From contig JAKBRR010000076.1 of the NCBI GenBank assembly GCA_021845325.1, positions 1-7,400 of the forward strand: a stretch of DNA of 7,400 bases. The letters are read 5' to 3'. The position numbers and the translations under genes were made by a program. The notes beneath the pieces were generated by a model. It saw nothing but the letters and a program-made list of their open reading frames with translations. It had not been told where the DNA came from and ran no database searches. Of the stretch, positions 7,214 through 7,400 are shown piece after piece (the stretch's first letter is position 1; the number at the start of each line of letters is the position of its first letter). This DNA is from Thermoplasmata archaeon (GTDB lineage Archaea > Thermoplasmatota > Thermoplasmata > Thermoplasmatales > Thermoplasmataceae).

Positions 7214-7222
7214 TTTATTTAA
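7214..7222 (+). promoter_or_regulatory. TATA box for the radical SAM gene
   Basis: TTTATTTAA is centred at 7218, which is 26 bases before the ATG at 7244. This spacing predicts a leaderless transcript starting at that ATG and favours it over the in-frame ATG at 7256. The expected BRE position does not match the consensus well. Confidence 0.6.
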
Positions 7223-7243
7223 GAAATCAGTTCATGAATTAAT

Positions 7244-7400
7244 ATGCATATTCATATGGATGATCCTGTCAAATCGTGGGTTCCTTCATTAATATTCATT
7301 GAACTCACGAAATCCTGTGAATATACTTGCAGGCATTGCCGAGCCTCTGCTCAGACAGAACCTCTGCCAGATGAGCTTGATTTTCAGGGAGTCAGGAAAG
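7244..7400 (+). CDS. Radical SAM protein, N-terminal fragment (3' end outside window)
   Basis: Only the first 52 codons are visible, and the frame is open to the window end. It contains the radical SAM signature C-X3-C-X2-C as CEYTCRHC (C25, C29, C32). These cysteines ligate the [4Fe-4S] cluster that cleaves S-adenosylmethionine to a 5'-deoxyadenosyl radical. The hydrophobic strand LIFIELT (16-22) before the motif is the usual first strand of the barrel. The following [13 protein letters not shown] resembles radical SAM/SPASM enzymes such as the TIGR04053 group, which share CRA-A-Q and P-EL after the cluster motif; relatives of haem-synthesis AhbC/AhbD or peptide-modifying enzymes are also possible. 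The substrate cannot be told from this fragment. ATG at 7244 is preferred to the in-frame ATG at 7256 because a TATA box lies 26 bases upstream; an in-frame TGA at 7235-7237 excludes a longer start. The gene is divergent from the helicase gene and is probably regulated separately. Confidence 0.88.
   Translation, partial: MHIHMDDPVKSWVPSLIFIELTKSCEYTCRHCRASAQTEPLPDELDFQGVRK

Noticed and set aside
7096..7243. Small gene or RNA in the divergent intergenic region
   Set aside because: Plus-strand ATGs there lead to immediate stops (ATG AAA TAA at 7145), and no stable extended stem structure was seen. The content fits promoters and operators only.

Overview
The window looks like the chromosome of an archaeon, most likely a Thermoplasmatales-type (Thermoplasmata) organism. 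The evidence is indirect. Two genes have TATA-like boxes centred about 26 bases before an ATG, as leaderless archaeal transcripts do. One gene encodes an archaeal-style regulator with two winged-helix domains. The first gene encodes a heavily N-glycosylatable, Asn/Ser/Thr-rich surface protein with a C-terminal anchor. Composition is moderately AT-rich. No tRNA, rRNA, CRISPR array or insertion sequence was seen.

Layout, left to right. (1) 2-1072 (+): the C-terminal part of a membrane-anchored extracellular protein that begins before the window. (2) 1098-1873 (-): a two-gene unit, a three-helix 88-residue membrane protein followed by a 166-residue two-domain winged-helix regulator. The unit converges on gene 1 with only 25 bases between the stop codons. 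(3) 1951-7095 (-): a single very large gene for an Lhr-type superfamily 2 helicase of 1714 residues. Its first half (about 1-856) is a complete Lhr core. Its second half is an Lhr-like C-terminal extension made mostly of winged-helix units. (4) 7096-7243: a 148-base divergent intergenic region with several TATA-like elements and two short palindromes. (5) 7244-7400 (+): the first 52 codons of a radical SAM enzyme, cut by the window end.

The genes do not form one pathway. The helicase is probably a nucleic-acid repair or processing enzyme with its own transcription unit. The small membrane protein and winged-helix regulator are likely to work together: they share a leaderless promoter, and the regulator's ribosome binding site overlaps the membrane protein's stop codon, which suggests translational coupling. 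A membrane-to-DNA signalling pair is the natural hypothesis, but the signal is not visible.

The items most worth a second look are the double-length archaeal Lhr with its long winged-helix extension, the membrane protein/regulator module, the palindrome next to the radical SAM promoter, and the mismatch between the annotated helicase start and its nearest TATA box.
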